From Neocallimastix lanati (nom. inval.) (taxonomy: Eukaryota; Neocallimastigomycota; Neocallimastigomycetes; Neocallimastigales; Neocallimastigaceae), in contig JACVTC010000206.1 of assembly GCA_016946835.1 (NCBI GenBank), positions 25,001-89,000 on the forward strand: a stretch of DNA of 64,000 bases. Reading direction: 5' to 3'. The stretch's first letter is position 1; every line of letters starts with the position of its first letter. Shown here in pieces: positions 36,978 through 51,788 of the stretch. The position numbers and the translations under genes were made by a program. The notes below the pieces were generated by a model. It was not told the DNA's origin. It searched no databases and saw only the letters and a program-made list of their open reading frames with translations.

Positions 36978-39900
36978 AAAAACCATAAAAATGAAGAAAA
37001 GGATTTAAAAACATTTGGTTTAGTGGAAAAAATAACTTCCAAACATGAAGAAAGCGACAGTGAAAGAGATGATAATTTTGAAAACATCAGACCATTATGT
37101 GAACCACGTATTAATGATGCTTTATTAATTGAGTCAATAAATGAGCCATATATAATAGATAATAATGAAAAATCCTTAAACATAATTGAAAGAAATATAG
37201 AAAGTAACGAAACAATTGAATGGTATTATGACAGTGGAGCTTACGAACATGTAACTAATGATAAAAGGCTCTTGAAAGATTATAAAGAAGATTTTGTACA
37301 ACTAAGATGTGCAAACAATACTACTTTAGATTTTGAAGGATATGGTAGTTGTGAATTTACCATAAACAACTACCATATAAAATTAAACAAAGTATTATAT
37401 TCAAAAAAGGCACATAAAAACTTGATAAGTGCTATCGAATTCGCAAAAATAGGTATAACATCCGTTATTGAGCCAATAAGTAAAGTAAAATTGACTATAT
37501 CTGACTGTGATAAAAATGTTATCGGAACGTTTCTATCAACTGATTTCAATCAATTTAAAATAAATACAAAAAGTATAATAAATTATCAAAATATTTTATC
37601 ATTAGATGATTTAGGACAAAATAGTCTAAAAATATGGCACAGAAGAATGGGCCATCAATATATAAGAAATATTTCTAAGCATTTAGAATTACACGAGATC
37701 AAGTTCCCAAAATGTAAAGAATGTAAAGTAGTAAAAATGAAACATTCACCACATAATGGGAACAATCCAAAATCAAACAAAATACTCGAAGTAATACACT
37801 CTGACATTTCGGGGCCATATAAAAGTTCTATTAATAACAAAAAATATTTCATAACCTTCTTAGACGAATATTCTTGGAAGATATGGCTATTCACTCTAAA
37901 ATCTAAAGCCGAAGCCCCAGACATTATTATTGATTTTCTCAAATACCTTAACAATCAATTTGAAGATCATAAAGTTAAAATATTTTAAACTGATGGTGGT
38001 AAAGAATATAAAAATAAGAAAATAAGAAGATACTGAAAAGATAATGGAATTGAAAAATCATTCTCTCCACCATATTGTCCAGAAAATAATGGAAAAGCCG
38101 AAAGGATAAATCAAACAATAAAAAACACAGCTAAAACTTTATTATTTTAGGCAAAATTATCTGTAAATTTCTGGGAATATGCAGTCAGACATGAGGCTTA
38201 TTTGTATAATATGATTCCTCATGAAGGAAATAATAATTTAATACCTGATGAAGTTATATCAGGAAAAAGTATTTCTTTGAAACACTTAAGAACTTTTGGA
38301 TGTAAATGTTATTATATTGATAACATGGAAAACAAATCCAATTTCACTCCAAAGGCAAAGGAAGGAATATTTCTTGGTTTCAGCAAGAAAAATTACTCAT
38401 ATAGGATTATGGACATAAAAAAACAAAAGAATACATCATGTCAGAGAAGTAGAATGTTTAGAGTTATATCCAGTAAATTATATATATGAGAAAGAAGGAT
38501 TTGAGGACCCATATTTCTCTTTTACAAAAATTGAAAATAATATAGCAAACAATAATAATAATAATGAAAATAATCATATTATGAATGAAAATATAATTAA
38601 TAATATAGAAAACATATATGATGTTTTAAACGATAAAAATAATTTAAATGAAAACAATAATAATAATGATTTAAATAACATTATTGTAAACGATAATTTA
38701 AATAATATGAATATGGATAACAAGGATAATAAAATAGAAGTGGAAAATAATTTACATGAAAATAACTCTAAAATAATTATTAATACTTTAGATAATATGA
38801 ATAATAAAAATATAGATAAAAGTAAGGAAAATATGGATGATAATTCTAACAACAACGACATAATTAATTTAAACAACAAAAATAACAAAATTAAAACAAT
38901 AACCTTAGAAAAGGAAGTAAAAACAAATAAATTATTGGATATGAATAAAATAAATAACACACATAGCAATAAACATAATATTACTTTAGAACAAAATAAT
39001 TTATACGCAAATAATAATGTTAATTCAAATGTAATTTCTGAGGTGAATAATGAAATTTCAACTAATGCAAAACATAGTATAGTTCATATAAATAAAAATT
39101 ATAATAATCAAAATAAAAACATAGTACTGGAAAAACAAAATATAATTCAAAATGTTAATAACAATTCTTTAAATAAAAATAATGAATTTATATTTACCAA
39201 TATCCATGAAAACAATAGAAATAATTCGAATCTTTCTTTAAAAAATATGGTAAATAATTCTTACATTGAAAAAGGTGAATGCAGTTATTCTTCTAATAAA
39301 AATAAACATAATTGGGCAGAAAAAGGAAAAGATGCTGAAAACCCTTCAATTATCCATAAGGAATATAGTAAAAAATCCTGTAAAAAAGATATTGTTTTAC
39401 CGACTCTGATAAATATTGATAATTCAAATATAAATGATACCATACCAACTAAAAATTCTTCTGCTGTTACTCCTGTAAAAACACTATATTGATATTTCTA
39501 AATCTAAACACGAAAAAAATTTTAATAATAAAAATTTTTCAAAAAATGAAGAAAAATTTAATTTACAACCATTGGATAATGATAAAATAATTAAAATTCA
39601 TAATTCAAATTCAGACCCAATAATGACGAAGAATAATAATATTGAGAATAATAATTCCACTAAATTAAAATCATTTAGTACAACACTTGAATCTACAACA
39701 TTTATTGATAAAAATTATAAATTACATAAAATTTATGATAATAGTAATAAATCTACGAAACTTGAAAAAAATTTTTATTAATAAATTTTTTTCAAAATCT
39801 CAATAATAAAAATATAATTAATGAAAAAATTAAAGACAGTACATCAGTAACATATGATACTTTTGATAAAACATTTAAACTTTCTCATAATAAATCTTTA

Positions 39901-40880
39901 AATAATGAAGATTCTGTCACCAAAAATATTAATGATGATAATTATAATAATAATATTATTGCTACTAATGAAATTATACAAGATAATGTCGTAGATAATA
40001 ATCTATCAAATAACAATTCCAATTGTTCAAATTTATATGAAAAAGATTTTATCCCTAATGGCGACAAAACTCCCCAGGATTATTTTTCTATTAACCATGA
40101 TTTAAGTTCTGATACTAATTATATTAATGATAACATTATTTCCATTATTTCTGACCAAGATGTTAATATGACTGATGATATGACTGGGATTAACAATCAG
40201 TCCGTACTCAAAACGTTCTTTAAGTCCTGATACTTTCTCTAATATTACTAATGATATCTCTCGGCCTAAATATGATGTTTCCAATGATGATAAAATGGTT
40301 TTTACTATTTACTCTGATACACCTATTGGTTATAAAAAAGATATTAATTGTCCTAATAAAAATAATTGCTATAAAGCTATCCAAGATGAACTTGATAATT
40401 TATACAATAATAATGTTATGTCCATTGTTATATATATTCCTAAAGGCAAAAATCTTATTTCTGCCAAATGGGTTTTTGCTACCAAAAAAGATTCTAATAA
40501 TAAAACAGTCCCATATGCTGGATTTCTAAGAAACAAACATGTGTAGCTACGTCTACAGCAGAAGCGAAATACATTAGCACATCCGAAAATATTAAAAAGA
40601 TTCTATGGATCAGAAATATTTTAAAAGAATTAATAAATTATAATAAAACAATTACTATTTTCACAAATAATTTAGCAAGTAAAATAACTATTGAAAATGG
40701 TGAAATCAATACAAAGTTAAAACACATAGATATTAGATTTCAGTTTAATAGAGATAATACAGTAAAAAGGAAAGTAAAATTAGAATACAAAGATAAAACA
40801 GAAATGTTAGCTGACGCTTTTACTTGAGATATTAATGGTACAAAAATGAGTATATTTGCAAATAAAATTTTTAGTATTTA
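36978..40880 (+). pseudogene. Copia pol of element 4, broken and deleted
   Basis: Protease motif WYYDSGAYEHVTND is at about 37,220-37,260. The integrase zinc motif is WHRRMGHQYIRN...CKECK at about 37,635-37,730, then VIHSDISGP and FITFLDEYSWKIW. Stops follow at 37,986 and within the core; the downstream part reads PYCPENNGKAERIN near 38,075. After integrase comes an Asn-rich linker of about 1.7 kb (38,530-40,230) with several frameshifts. The RT start AIQDELDNLYNNN...LISAKWVFATKKD is at about 40,375-40,495. It then jumps at about 40,505 to the RNase H tail WISKKQTCVATSTAEAKY (frame shifted), IRNILKELI and KHIDIRF. No catalytic RT core remains. Confidence 0.9.
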
Positions 40881-40887
40881 AATATCT

Positions 40888-40901
40888 AATTTGAGGGGGA
40901 G
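40888..40901 (+). other. Polypurine tract of element 4
   Basis: AATTTGAGGGGGAG immediately before the 3' LTR start TGTTAACG. Confidence 0.85.
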
Positions 40902-41147
40902 TGTTAACGTATGTTAAATTTATTGATATAAAGTTATAGTCTAGCTTAAGTTTAATAAAATATTAAATTTAATTATATTAAATATATTGTAATTACAAAT
41001 TAAAATATAAATTAATATGTATCTAGAACAAGCCACAATTAAATATAAAAAATGTAATTTTATCTTTACTTTAAATCTTTGTTAACCATTTATATAACAC
41101 TTGCGTTATATATCTAATTATTAATAAATAAATATTAATCAATAAAA
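40902..41147 (+). repeat. 3' LTR of copia element 4
   Basis: It pairs with 35,708-35,952 with about ten differences, several clustered near 41,000. Followed by the target repeat ATAAA. Confidence 0.9.
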
Positions 41148-41400
41148 ATAAAAATTAATAATAATAATAATAAAAAAAAAAGTAAAAACTTTTCAATGAT
41201 AAATTTTTTTTTTTTATTTTTTTTTTTTTTTTTATTTATTTTTTTTTTTTTTTTTTTTTATTTTTTTTTTTTTATTATTAATTTTTTTTTTCATTTTATT
41301 TTATTTCATTTTTTTTTTTTTTTTTATAAAATATTTTTAATATATTTATTTATTATTATTTAATTAAAATAAAATATAAAATGTTGAATTTTAAACAATT
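41148..41400. other. Flank between elements 4 and 5
   Basis: A TAA tract, AAAGTAAAAACTTTTCAAT, a long poly-T/A stretch (41,205-41,335) and AAATGTTGAATTTTAAACAATT. This matches 62,535-62,680 in order, with the poly-T region expanded here. The last five bases CAATT are the left target duplicate of element 5. Confidence 0.8.
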
Positions 41401-41639
41401 TGTTAGAAATTAAGTTTAATATTACACAAGTATAAATAATATAAATAATATAATGTATATAGTATAACATAGATATATGAGCTAGCGTACGTAATAGTGG
41501 CGTAAAATAAGTTATATGATATATGTAATAAATGTATGTGAATCATGTGTAAATGTAATAGTATAAAATACATGTAAAATTAAAATTTAATATATGTACA
41601 CCTTTGATATTTATTAATAAAGTTATATATTTCACAACA
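41401..41639 (+). repeat. 5' LTR of copia element 5
   Basis: 239 bp, starts TGTTAGAAATTAAGTTTAAT and ends TTTCACAACA. It contains GCTAGCGTACGTAATAGTGG, a short GC-richer patch, then TTATATGATATATG, a possible TATA region. By eye it is identical to 46,951-47,189. Confidence 0.95.
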
Positions 41640-41661
41640 GATTAAGAGTCTCAATGACTCT
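41640..41661 (+). other. Primer binding site of element 5
   Basis: GATTAAGAGTCTCA then ATGACTCT begins at the first base after the LTR. Its complement matches the tRNA-Lys(CUU) anticodon arm and continues toward the D-stem (AGAGTCAT). It is the best-preserved PBS in the window. Confidence 0.85.
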
Positions 41662-41749
41662 AAGTGTACTAGAAGAGTTATAGTAAAGTTTAAAGAGGTT
41701 TTAATTTTGATTAATTTTAAATAAAAAAAAAAAAAATAAAAAAAAAAAA

Positions 41750-42739
41750 ATGTCCGAAGTCTTAAAAACAAAAGATCAGCTAAATAGCTCTAATTTTAAG
41801 TTGTGGAAACAACAATTGTATTTATTATTAAGGAGATTTAATTTAACGGATTATCTTAATAGTGTCAAAATTGAAAAAGTGGATGGTTCCACTTTAAAGG
41901 AAGAAGAAAAACAAAATTTAATTCTAGTGGATGACACTATAAACACTTATTATAAAAAAGGAACAAAAAGTGAGGTCCTCAAAAATGATGCTAAGGTCAA
42001 GGAAATTATTTTAAATAGTATTAATGAAGAACTAGCATCCAGTATAGATTTCATATCTGGTACAGCATATGAAATCTATAGGATGATAGTAAACCTAAAT
42101 TTAAGTGATGAAAAGGATAGAATTGAGGAAATTAAAGATTCCCTTAATCACTCAAAATACGACCCAGAAAGTGATCCATCGTTGTCCATATTTATCTCTA
42201 ATATGAATTTAAAGTTTAAGGAACTTGAAAATCTCGGAGAAAAACTAGAATTTAAGGAAAAATTTATTTATCTGTTTAATGCTATGCCAGAAGAATTAAC
42301 TATAAAAACAAATTTAATAGACCTACAAACGGACTGGGAAGATACTACCAAAAAGTTAATTGAAAGGGTACAGCTACTAAAAAGAGTAAAAGAAAAGAAA
42401 GAAAAATCGGAAAATATTGTTTCAAATCTTAATACGCCAAATGTTCAAAGTAATTATACCAATAAAAACTATAGTAATAATAATAATAAATATAATAATA
42501 AAAATTATAAAAATAATATTGAATGTTGGAGTTGTGGTAAAAAAGGTCACTATCAAAGTGAATGTAATAATAGAAAGAATTTTAATAAAAATAATAATAA
42601 CAATTATTACAAATATAATAAAAATAAATTTAATAATAATAGAAATAATAATAAAAATTATAATAATAATAAATATTACAAAAATGATAAAAACTATGAT
42701 GGGAGGCGAAACGCGTTGCCTAAACAGCACAGTAAATGA
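41750..42739 (+). CDS. gag: Copia gag of element 5
   Basis: 329 codons. N-terminal MSEVLKTKDQLNSSNFKLWK is the copia gag start (L..SNF..W). A helical Glu/Lys/Leu middle follows, then an Asn-rich basic tail with one zinc knuckle CWSCGKKGHYQSEC (42,524-42,565, residues about 259-272). The PBS-to-ATG leader is about 90 bases. It encodes the capsid precursor and RNA-binding nucleocapsid. The last 108 codons overlap the pol frame, which is +1 relative to gag. The shift site proposed is GGG-AGG-C at 42,701, 12 codons before the gag stop. Confidence 0.95.
   Translation: MSEVLKTKDQLNSSNFKLWKQQLYLLLRRFNLTDYLNSVKIEKVDGSTLKEEEKQNLILVDDTINTYYKKGTKSEVLKNDAKVKEIILNSINEELASSIDFISGTAYEIYRMIVNLNLSDEKDRIEEIKDSLNHSKYDPESDPSLSIFISNMNLKFKELENLGEKLEFKEKFIYLFNAMPEELTIKTNLIDLQTDWEDTTKKLIERVQLLKRVKEKKEKSENIVSNLNTPNVQSNYTNKNYSNNNNKYNNKNYKNNIECWSCGKKGHYQSECNNRKNFNKNNNNNYYKYNKNKFNNNRNNNKNYNNNKYYKNDKNYDGRRNALPKQHSK
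42701..42707 (+). other. Putative +1 frameshift site GGG-AGG-C
   Basis: In the gag frame the codons are GGG AGG C. A +1 slip of the glycine tRNA from GGG to GGA, with AGG as a slow A-site codon, gives GGA GGC and enters the pol frame. Yeast Ty1 uses CUU-AGG-C by the same logic. Sequence and frame are seen; function is inferred. Confidence 0.6.
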
Positions 42740-45700
42740 AGTAAATAAACAAGATAAACACAGAGAATACTTTTTCAAAGACTATAATGATGCGTATAAT
42801 ATTGAAACAGGTAATGCATCAAGAAGTATTCTCCCATTCAACAAACCATCTTATTTTAAAGAAAATAAAAATAAACAAAATAAAAAATTAAATGATAATA
42901 ATAAAAATAAATTAACCAAAAATATTAGTACATGGACACTAGATTCTGGCACCACATACCATATGATATGTGATCCAAATCTATTATCAAATTATAAAAA
43001 ACACAATCGGAGAATTTATTTCGCCAATGGTGAATACGTTAAGTGCAGAGGAATAGGTACTTACATAGGTTATATAAATGACAACAAAATTACTCTTAAA
43101 AATGTATTGTATGTTCCCTCATTCAAGAAAAATTTACTCTCAGTAGACTGTTTATCCGAACAAGGATACAAAACTGTTTTTTGTAAAGGAAATAATAAAA
43201 ATTGTGTAATATTATTTAATAGTAAAAATAATAGAATCTGTACAACATATTCAAATTATTCCAGAACTTATATTATTTGGACTTCCAAGAATAAAATAAA
43301 TTTTTATAATAATGATATCAATTGTAATAATGCCAATAGTGAAGAAGAGGAAAGTCTCTACGTATGGCATAGACGTTTGGGACATTATAATCTAGGAACA
43401 CTTAGGAAAACATTAAAAAGAATATATATAAAATGTAAATGCAAGACGTGTGCGAAAACAAAATTAAAAAGTTTCCCACATTACCCCTCAGATAGTCGCG
43501 CTACTGAACCATTTGAATTGGTTCATATGGACACTGTTACTATTAATAGTAGGTCCATGTATGGAAATAAATACTTTGTTTCTATTTTAGATGATTACAC
43601 TCGTTTTGGTTGGGTCTTATTTATCAAATCCAAACGTGATGTTTTTAACGCCTTTTTAAATTGGTATAATAACATTAAAAACATATTTAATAAAAATATT
43701 AAAAGATTACGGACTGACAATGGAACAGAGTTTACTAACAATAAAATTATAGAGTTTTGTAATATTAATGGAATTACACATGAGTTTTCTGTCCCTTACG
43801 AACCTCAACAAAATGGACGTATCGAAAGGTTACACGGTTCTCTCCTTCCAAATGCTAGAGCGATGTTAGAGGATGCCCGCCTTAATCATGTTTTCTGGGA
43901 GGATGCCATTAGGACAGCTAACTATATCCACAATAGGATGCCACATAGAGGTATTGATAATAATGTTCCGTATGAACTTCTTTATAATGAAAAAGTCGAT
44001 TATTCAAGGTTTAGAGTCTTTGGTTGTCAAGTCTTTTTCCTTGTCCCTAAACAGTTTAGAAATAAATTAACTAACTCTTCCCTCCCAGGTATCTTTCTTG
44101 GATACGATACCAACCCAACTGCTTATAGGATTTTTGATATCACTAATAATAAAGTTGTTATTTCTCGTTCTGTTGTATTTTTTGAAGATATTCCTGGTAA
44201 TGGTTCTGCTCCTCCTTCTCCTCCGGATTTAATAAATTTCACTCCTTATTATGAAATCGGGGGAAGTAATGATGGTGAAGACGTTGTAGACTTTGAGGAC
44301 AATAACGTAAATGATAAAAGTATAAATGAAAATAATAACAATATGGAAAATAGTACAAACAATAATGTAGATAATAATAATAATATGAACAACAACATAA
44401 ATGATAATATAAATGGGTACACAAACTATTACTACAATAATTTAGATTATCCACCTCCTAATAATTTATATTATTATAATCCATATGCATTTGTAAATTA
44501 TCCAAATAATTTCCAAAATCATTATGCTCCAAATCAATATAATTTAAATCCATATAATAATTTAAATTATTGTATTCCTCCAAATTATTATAATTATACA
44601 GCACAAAACTTTCCCTCTCCTGTTTTAAATTCTCAGAATGGACATCCCATAAATTACCAAAATCTAAACGTTTCTAATAATTCAAATATTAATCAAAATA
44701 ATTTAAATCAATTAAATTCAAATGATGTAGACCATTTAAATCAAAATAATTTAAACAATAATTCAAATCAAAATAATTCAGACAATAATGATCAATTTAA
44801 CTCGAACAATTTAAATCAAGGTAATTTAAATAATTTAAATCAAGTTATTTCGAACAACAATTTAAAACAAGGCAGTCCAAATGACAACTTAAATCAAGCA
44901 ATTCAAAATGATAATGTTAACAAGAATAATAGAAACAACTTAAATGACCAAACTAATTCAATTAATAATGTAAATAATATCAATAATGTAAACCAGTTAA
45001 CTCAAAATAATTCGAAATATAATAATACTAGGGTAGAAGAAATAATCAGTAAAATACCAAGAGTTACAGATAATGGAGATTATAATAAGCGTGATGGAAA
45101 ATCAATTGATTTAAATAATTTAACGAATAGAAATAATAATTCAAGCTCAACATCTGGAAATTCTAATGCGGAAATTAACCAAAATATAAACAAACAAAAC
45201 ATAAATAAACCATATGCAAGTAAATCAAATGTAAGTACTTCGGATAATATGAATAAAGATAAAGAAAGTATTTTATCTAAAAGAAAACATGTTGAAGAAA
45301 TGAATGAAGAAGAATTAAATGATAGGAATGAAAGTAATAATTATAAGAAAAGGAGAGCAAGTAATTATTATAATTTAGTTGCATTAAATTGTAGTGAAAT
45401 GGAATTACCGTTACCAAACTCGTATAAAGATATATTTGATAGACCTGATAAAGAGGAATGGTTAAAGGCAATTGAAACTGAATTAAATAACATGAAGGAT
45501 ATGGAAGTGTACACACTTGTTAAAGAAATTCCAAAAGGAAAGAATATAATTTCAGCTAAGTGGGTATTTAGCTATAAGAGAAATGACGTAGGTATAATTA
45601 TAAGATTTAAGGCGAGGTTAGTTGCTCGCGGTTTTACTCAAATTTATGGAATAGACTATATAGAAACATTCTCACCTACTTTAAAGCAAGATTCGTTAAG

Positions 45701-46937
45701 AGTCATTATAGCAATTTCAATTTATTATGGTTTTGAAATTTATCAAATTGATATTAAAGCGGCATATTTAAATGCTGACTTAGAGGAAGAATTATATATG
45801 GAAATACCTGAAGGTAGTGAAGATTATGGTAAAGGCTATTGGAAGTTGAACAAAGCGATTTATGGCTTAAAACAAGCTGGTCGTATGTGGAATAATAAAT
45901 TAGATAGTGTTCTTACTGAAATAGGTTTTGAAAGATTAAAGAGCGAACCATGTGTTTATATATTGAAAGATAAGAATAAGAATATTATTTGTATAATTGC
46001 TATTTATGTTGATGATATCCTAATTTCTGGAAAGAAAAGTGTTATAGATAGAATTAAATTAGAAATTAAAGACAAATTCAATTTAAGTGACTTAGGAATG
46101 GTTGATTTCATAATAGGAATCAAATTTATTAAATGCAAGGATGGTTATATTATGCATCAAATACAATATTTAAATGATATCTTAGACAGATTTGACATTG
46201 ATAAATACAATGCGATATCAAATATGATGTATACTGAAAATGAGAAATTAAGAGAAACAAAGTTTGATAAAACTACATATATGCAGGCTGTAGGATGCTT
46301 ACTATATTTAGCTATGGGAACAAGACCAGATATTATGTATGCGACAAGTAAAGCTACTAGAAAGAATCAAGATCCTACTCTCGAAGATTGGATGAATGTT
46401 ATCAAGATTTTTAGATACTTAAAAGGTACAAAACATTATGGTTTAAAGATTACTAAAGACATTAATATAAGAGTATATGTAGACGCAGATCTAGGTGGTG
46501 ATAGAGAGACAAAAAGATCAACTACTGGTTTCGTAATATTTATGGGTTCAGCTCCTGTGACATGGTATTCAAAGTTGCAACACTGCGTAGCTATATCTAC
46601 CGCTGAAAGTGAATATTATAGTCTGAATGAATGTGCTTTGAAATGTATGTGGTTAAGAAATTTACTGAATGAATTAGGCATAAAAATTGATTGTATAACA
46701 ATTAACATTGATAATAGAGCTGCAATTTATAATAGTAAGAATGAAACAATTAATCCAAAATCAAGACATATAGATTTGAGATATCATAAAATAAGAGAAT
46801 TGATAAAAGAAGATAAAATAGACCTCAAGTATATCAAATCACAATACAATATTGCAGACGGTTTTACCAAATACCTTAATGGTACTTTAACGAAAAAATT
46901 CAAGAACTCTTTACTATACAAAATTTATGAATATTAA
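42702..46937 (+). CDS. pol: Copia pol polyprotein of element 5 (PR-INT-RT-RNH)
   Basis: About 1,410 codons counted from the proposed shift site. The frame is open upstream to 42,417, but that part overlaps gag and is low-complexity. Protease: TWTLDSGTTYHM (DSG at 42,942-42,950). Integrase: zinc motif WHRRLGHYN...CKCKTC (about 43,362-43,460), then catalytic D (HMD, 43,530), D (RTDNGTEF, 43,716) and E (NGRIER, 43,824), giving D-35-E spacing. An Asn-rich linker of about 360 residues spans 44,283-45,370. RT: KWVFSYKRN, KARLVARGFTQIYGIDYIETF and YVDD (46,005-46,016). RNase H: YVDADLGGD (46,473), TAESEYYSL and NIDNRAA, then SRHIDLRYHKIRE. The stop is just before the polypurine tract. It makes the enzymes for cDNA synthesis and integration. 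No break was found. Confidence 0.95.
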   Translation, partial: GGETRCLNSTVNEVNKQDKHREYFFKDYNDAYNIETGNASRSILPFNKPSYFKENKNKQNKKLNDNNKNKLTKNISTWTLDSGTTYHMICDPNLLSNYKKHNRRIYFANGEYVKCRGIGTYIGYINDNKITLKNVLYVPSFKKNLLSVDCLSEQGYKTVFCKGNNKNCVILFNSKNNRICTTYSNYSRTYIIWTSKNKINFYNNDINCNNANSEEEESLYVWHRRLGHYNLGTLRKTLKRIYIKCKCKTCAKTKLKSFPHYPSDSRATEPFELVHMDTVTINSRSMYGNKYFVSILDDYTRFGWVLFIKSKRDVFNAFLNWYNNIKNIFNKNIKRLRTDNGTEFTNNKIIEFCNINGITHEFSVPYEPQQNGRIERLHGSLLPNARAMLEDARLNHVFWEDAIRTANYIHNRMPHRGIDNNVPYELLYNEKVDYSRFRVFGCQVFFLVPKQFRNKLTNSSLPGIFLGYDTNPTAYRIFDITNNKVVISRSVVFFEDIPGNGSAPPSPPDLINFTPYYEIGGSNDGEDVVDFEDNNVNDKSINENNNNMENSTNNNVDNNNNMNNNINDNINGYTNYYYNNLDYPPPNNLYYYNPYAFVNYPNNFQNHYAPNQYNLNPYNNLNYCIPPNYYNYTAQNFPSPVLNSQNGHPINYQNLNVSNNSNINQNNLNQLNSNDVDHLNQNNLNNNSNQNNSDNNDQFNSNNLNQGNLNNLNQVISNNNLKQGSPNDNLNQAIQNDNVNKNNRNNLNDQTNSINNVNNINNVNQLTQNNSKYNNTRVEEIISKIPRVTDNGDYNKRDGKSIDLNNLTNRNNNSSSTSGNSNAEINQNINKQNINKPYASKSNVSTSDNMNKDKESILSKRKHVEEMNEEELNDRNESNNYKKRRASNYYNLVALNCSEMELPLPNSYKDIFDRPDKEEWLKAIETELNNMKDMEVYTLVKEIPKGKNIISAKWVFSYKRNDVGIIIRFKARLVARGFTQIYGIDYIETFSPTLKQDSLRVIIAISIYYGFEIYQIDIKAAYLNADLEEELYMEIPEGSEDYGKGYWKLNKAIYGLKQAGRMWNNKLDSVLTEIGFERLKSEPCVYILKDKNKNIICIIAIYVDDILISGKKSVIDRIKLEIKDKFNLSDLGMVDFIIGIKFIKCKDGYIMHQIQYLNDILDRFDIDKYNAISNMMYTENEKLRETKFDKTTYMQAVGCLLYLAMGTRPDIMYATSKATRKNQDPTLEDWMNVIKIFRYLKGTKHYGLKITKDINIRVYVDADLGGDRETKRSTTGFVIFMGSAPVTWYSKLQHCVAISTAESEYYSLNECALKCMWLRNLLNELGIKIDCITINIDNRAAIYNSKNETINPKSRHIDLRYHKIRELIKEDKIDLKYIKSQYNIADGFTKYLNGTLTKKFKNSLLYKIYEY

Positions 46938-46950
46938 ACTTACGGGGGAA
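46938..46950 (+). other. Polypurine tract of element 5
   Basis: ACTTACGGGGGAA directly abuts the 3' LTR. The related fragment at 60.3 kb has ACTTACAGGGGAG in the same place. Confidence 0.85.
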
Positions 46951-47189
46951 TGTTAGAAATTAAGTTTAATATTACACAAGTATAAATAATATAAATAATA
47001 TAATGTATATAGTATAACATAGATATATGAGCTAGCGTACGTAATAGTGGCGTAAAATAAGTTATATGATATATGTAATAAATGTATGTGAATCATGTGT
47101 AAATGTAATAGTATAAAATACATGTAAAATTAAAATTTAATATATGTACACCTTTGATATTTATTAATAAAGTTATATATTTCACAACA
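46951..47189 (+). repeat. 3' LTR of copia element 5
   Basis: 239 bp, same as 41,401-41,639 by eye. Followed by target duplicate CAATT (47,190-47,194). Confidence 0.95.
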
Positions 47190-47194
47190 CAATT

Positions 47195-47579
47195 TATTAA
47201 TAAAATAAATAATAATTATTATTAAAATAAAAATAAATTTATAAAATTTTTTGTCTTAATATTATTATTTATTATTTAATTATTCAATTATTAAAAATAT
47301 TCAATTATTCAATTATTATTAATATTATAATTAATTATTATTTATTAATTAATTATTATTAATTATTAATTATTTATTTATTAATTATTTATTTATTATT
47401 TATCAATTTATTTATTTCAAAAAAAAATAAAAAAAAAAAAAAATTATATAAATTATATATTCTTAATGTTTGCTTATTTTTTTAATTTTTTTTTTTTCTT
47501 GCATTATATTATTTTTTATTATTATTATTATTATTTTTTATTATTATTTTTATTATTATTTTTATTATTAGTTTTACCT
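47195..47579. other. 3' flank of the AAA-ATPase-like gene
   Basis: AT-rich, with ATTAATAAAATAAATAATAA, TTA repeats and a TTATTATT tract before the gene's stop codon. It matches 62,681-63,029. It contains possible poly(A) signals for the minus-strand gene, but none is distinctive. Confidence 0.7.

Positions 47580-51788
<4,209 letters not shown>

Larger units (their letters stand above)
35708..41147 (+). mobile_element. Non-autonomous Ty1/copia element (element 4)
   Basis: Near-complete plus-strand element: 245-bp LTRs, 5-bp target duplication ATAAA (35,703-35,707 and 41,148-41,152), PBS, intact gag, broken protease-integrase, a very long Asn-rich linker and a short RT/RNase H tail. Compared with element 5, about 1 kb is missing between the RT start and the last part of RNase H, including the YVDD site. 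It cannot transpose on its own. The LTRs differ at about ten places, so it is older than element 5. Confidence 0.93.
41401..47189 (+). mobile_element. Intact Ty1/copia retrotransposon (element 5)
   Basis: 5.8-kb element with 239-bp LTRs that read identical, target duplication CAATT (41,396-41,400 and 47,190-47,194), PBS, polypurine tract, open gag and open pol in a +1 relation. All catalytic motifs are present. The unoccupied site is preserved in a paralogous segment at 62,676 (CAATT then ATTAATAAAATAAAT). It looks recently inserted and potentially active. It lies about 390 bp beyond the stop codon of the AAA-ATPase-like gene, in convergent orientation. Confidence 0.97.

Noticed and set aside
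38574-38969. 131-codon minus-strand open frame, Leu/Ile-rich
   Set aside because: It is the antisense of the Asn-rich linker of element 4.
42417-42701. Upstream ATG of the open pol frame of element 5
   Set aside because: It overlaps gag and is a shadow of the Asn-rich gag tail. Pol is more likely reached by frameshift at 42,701.
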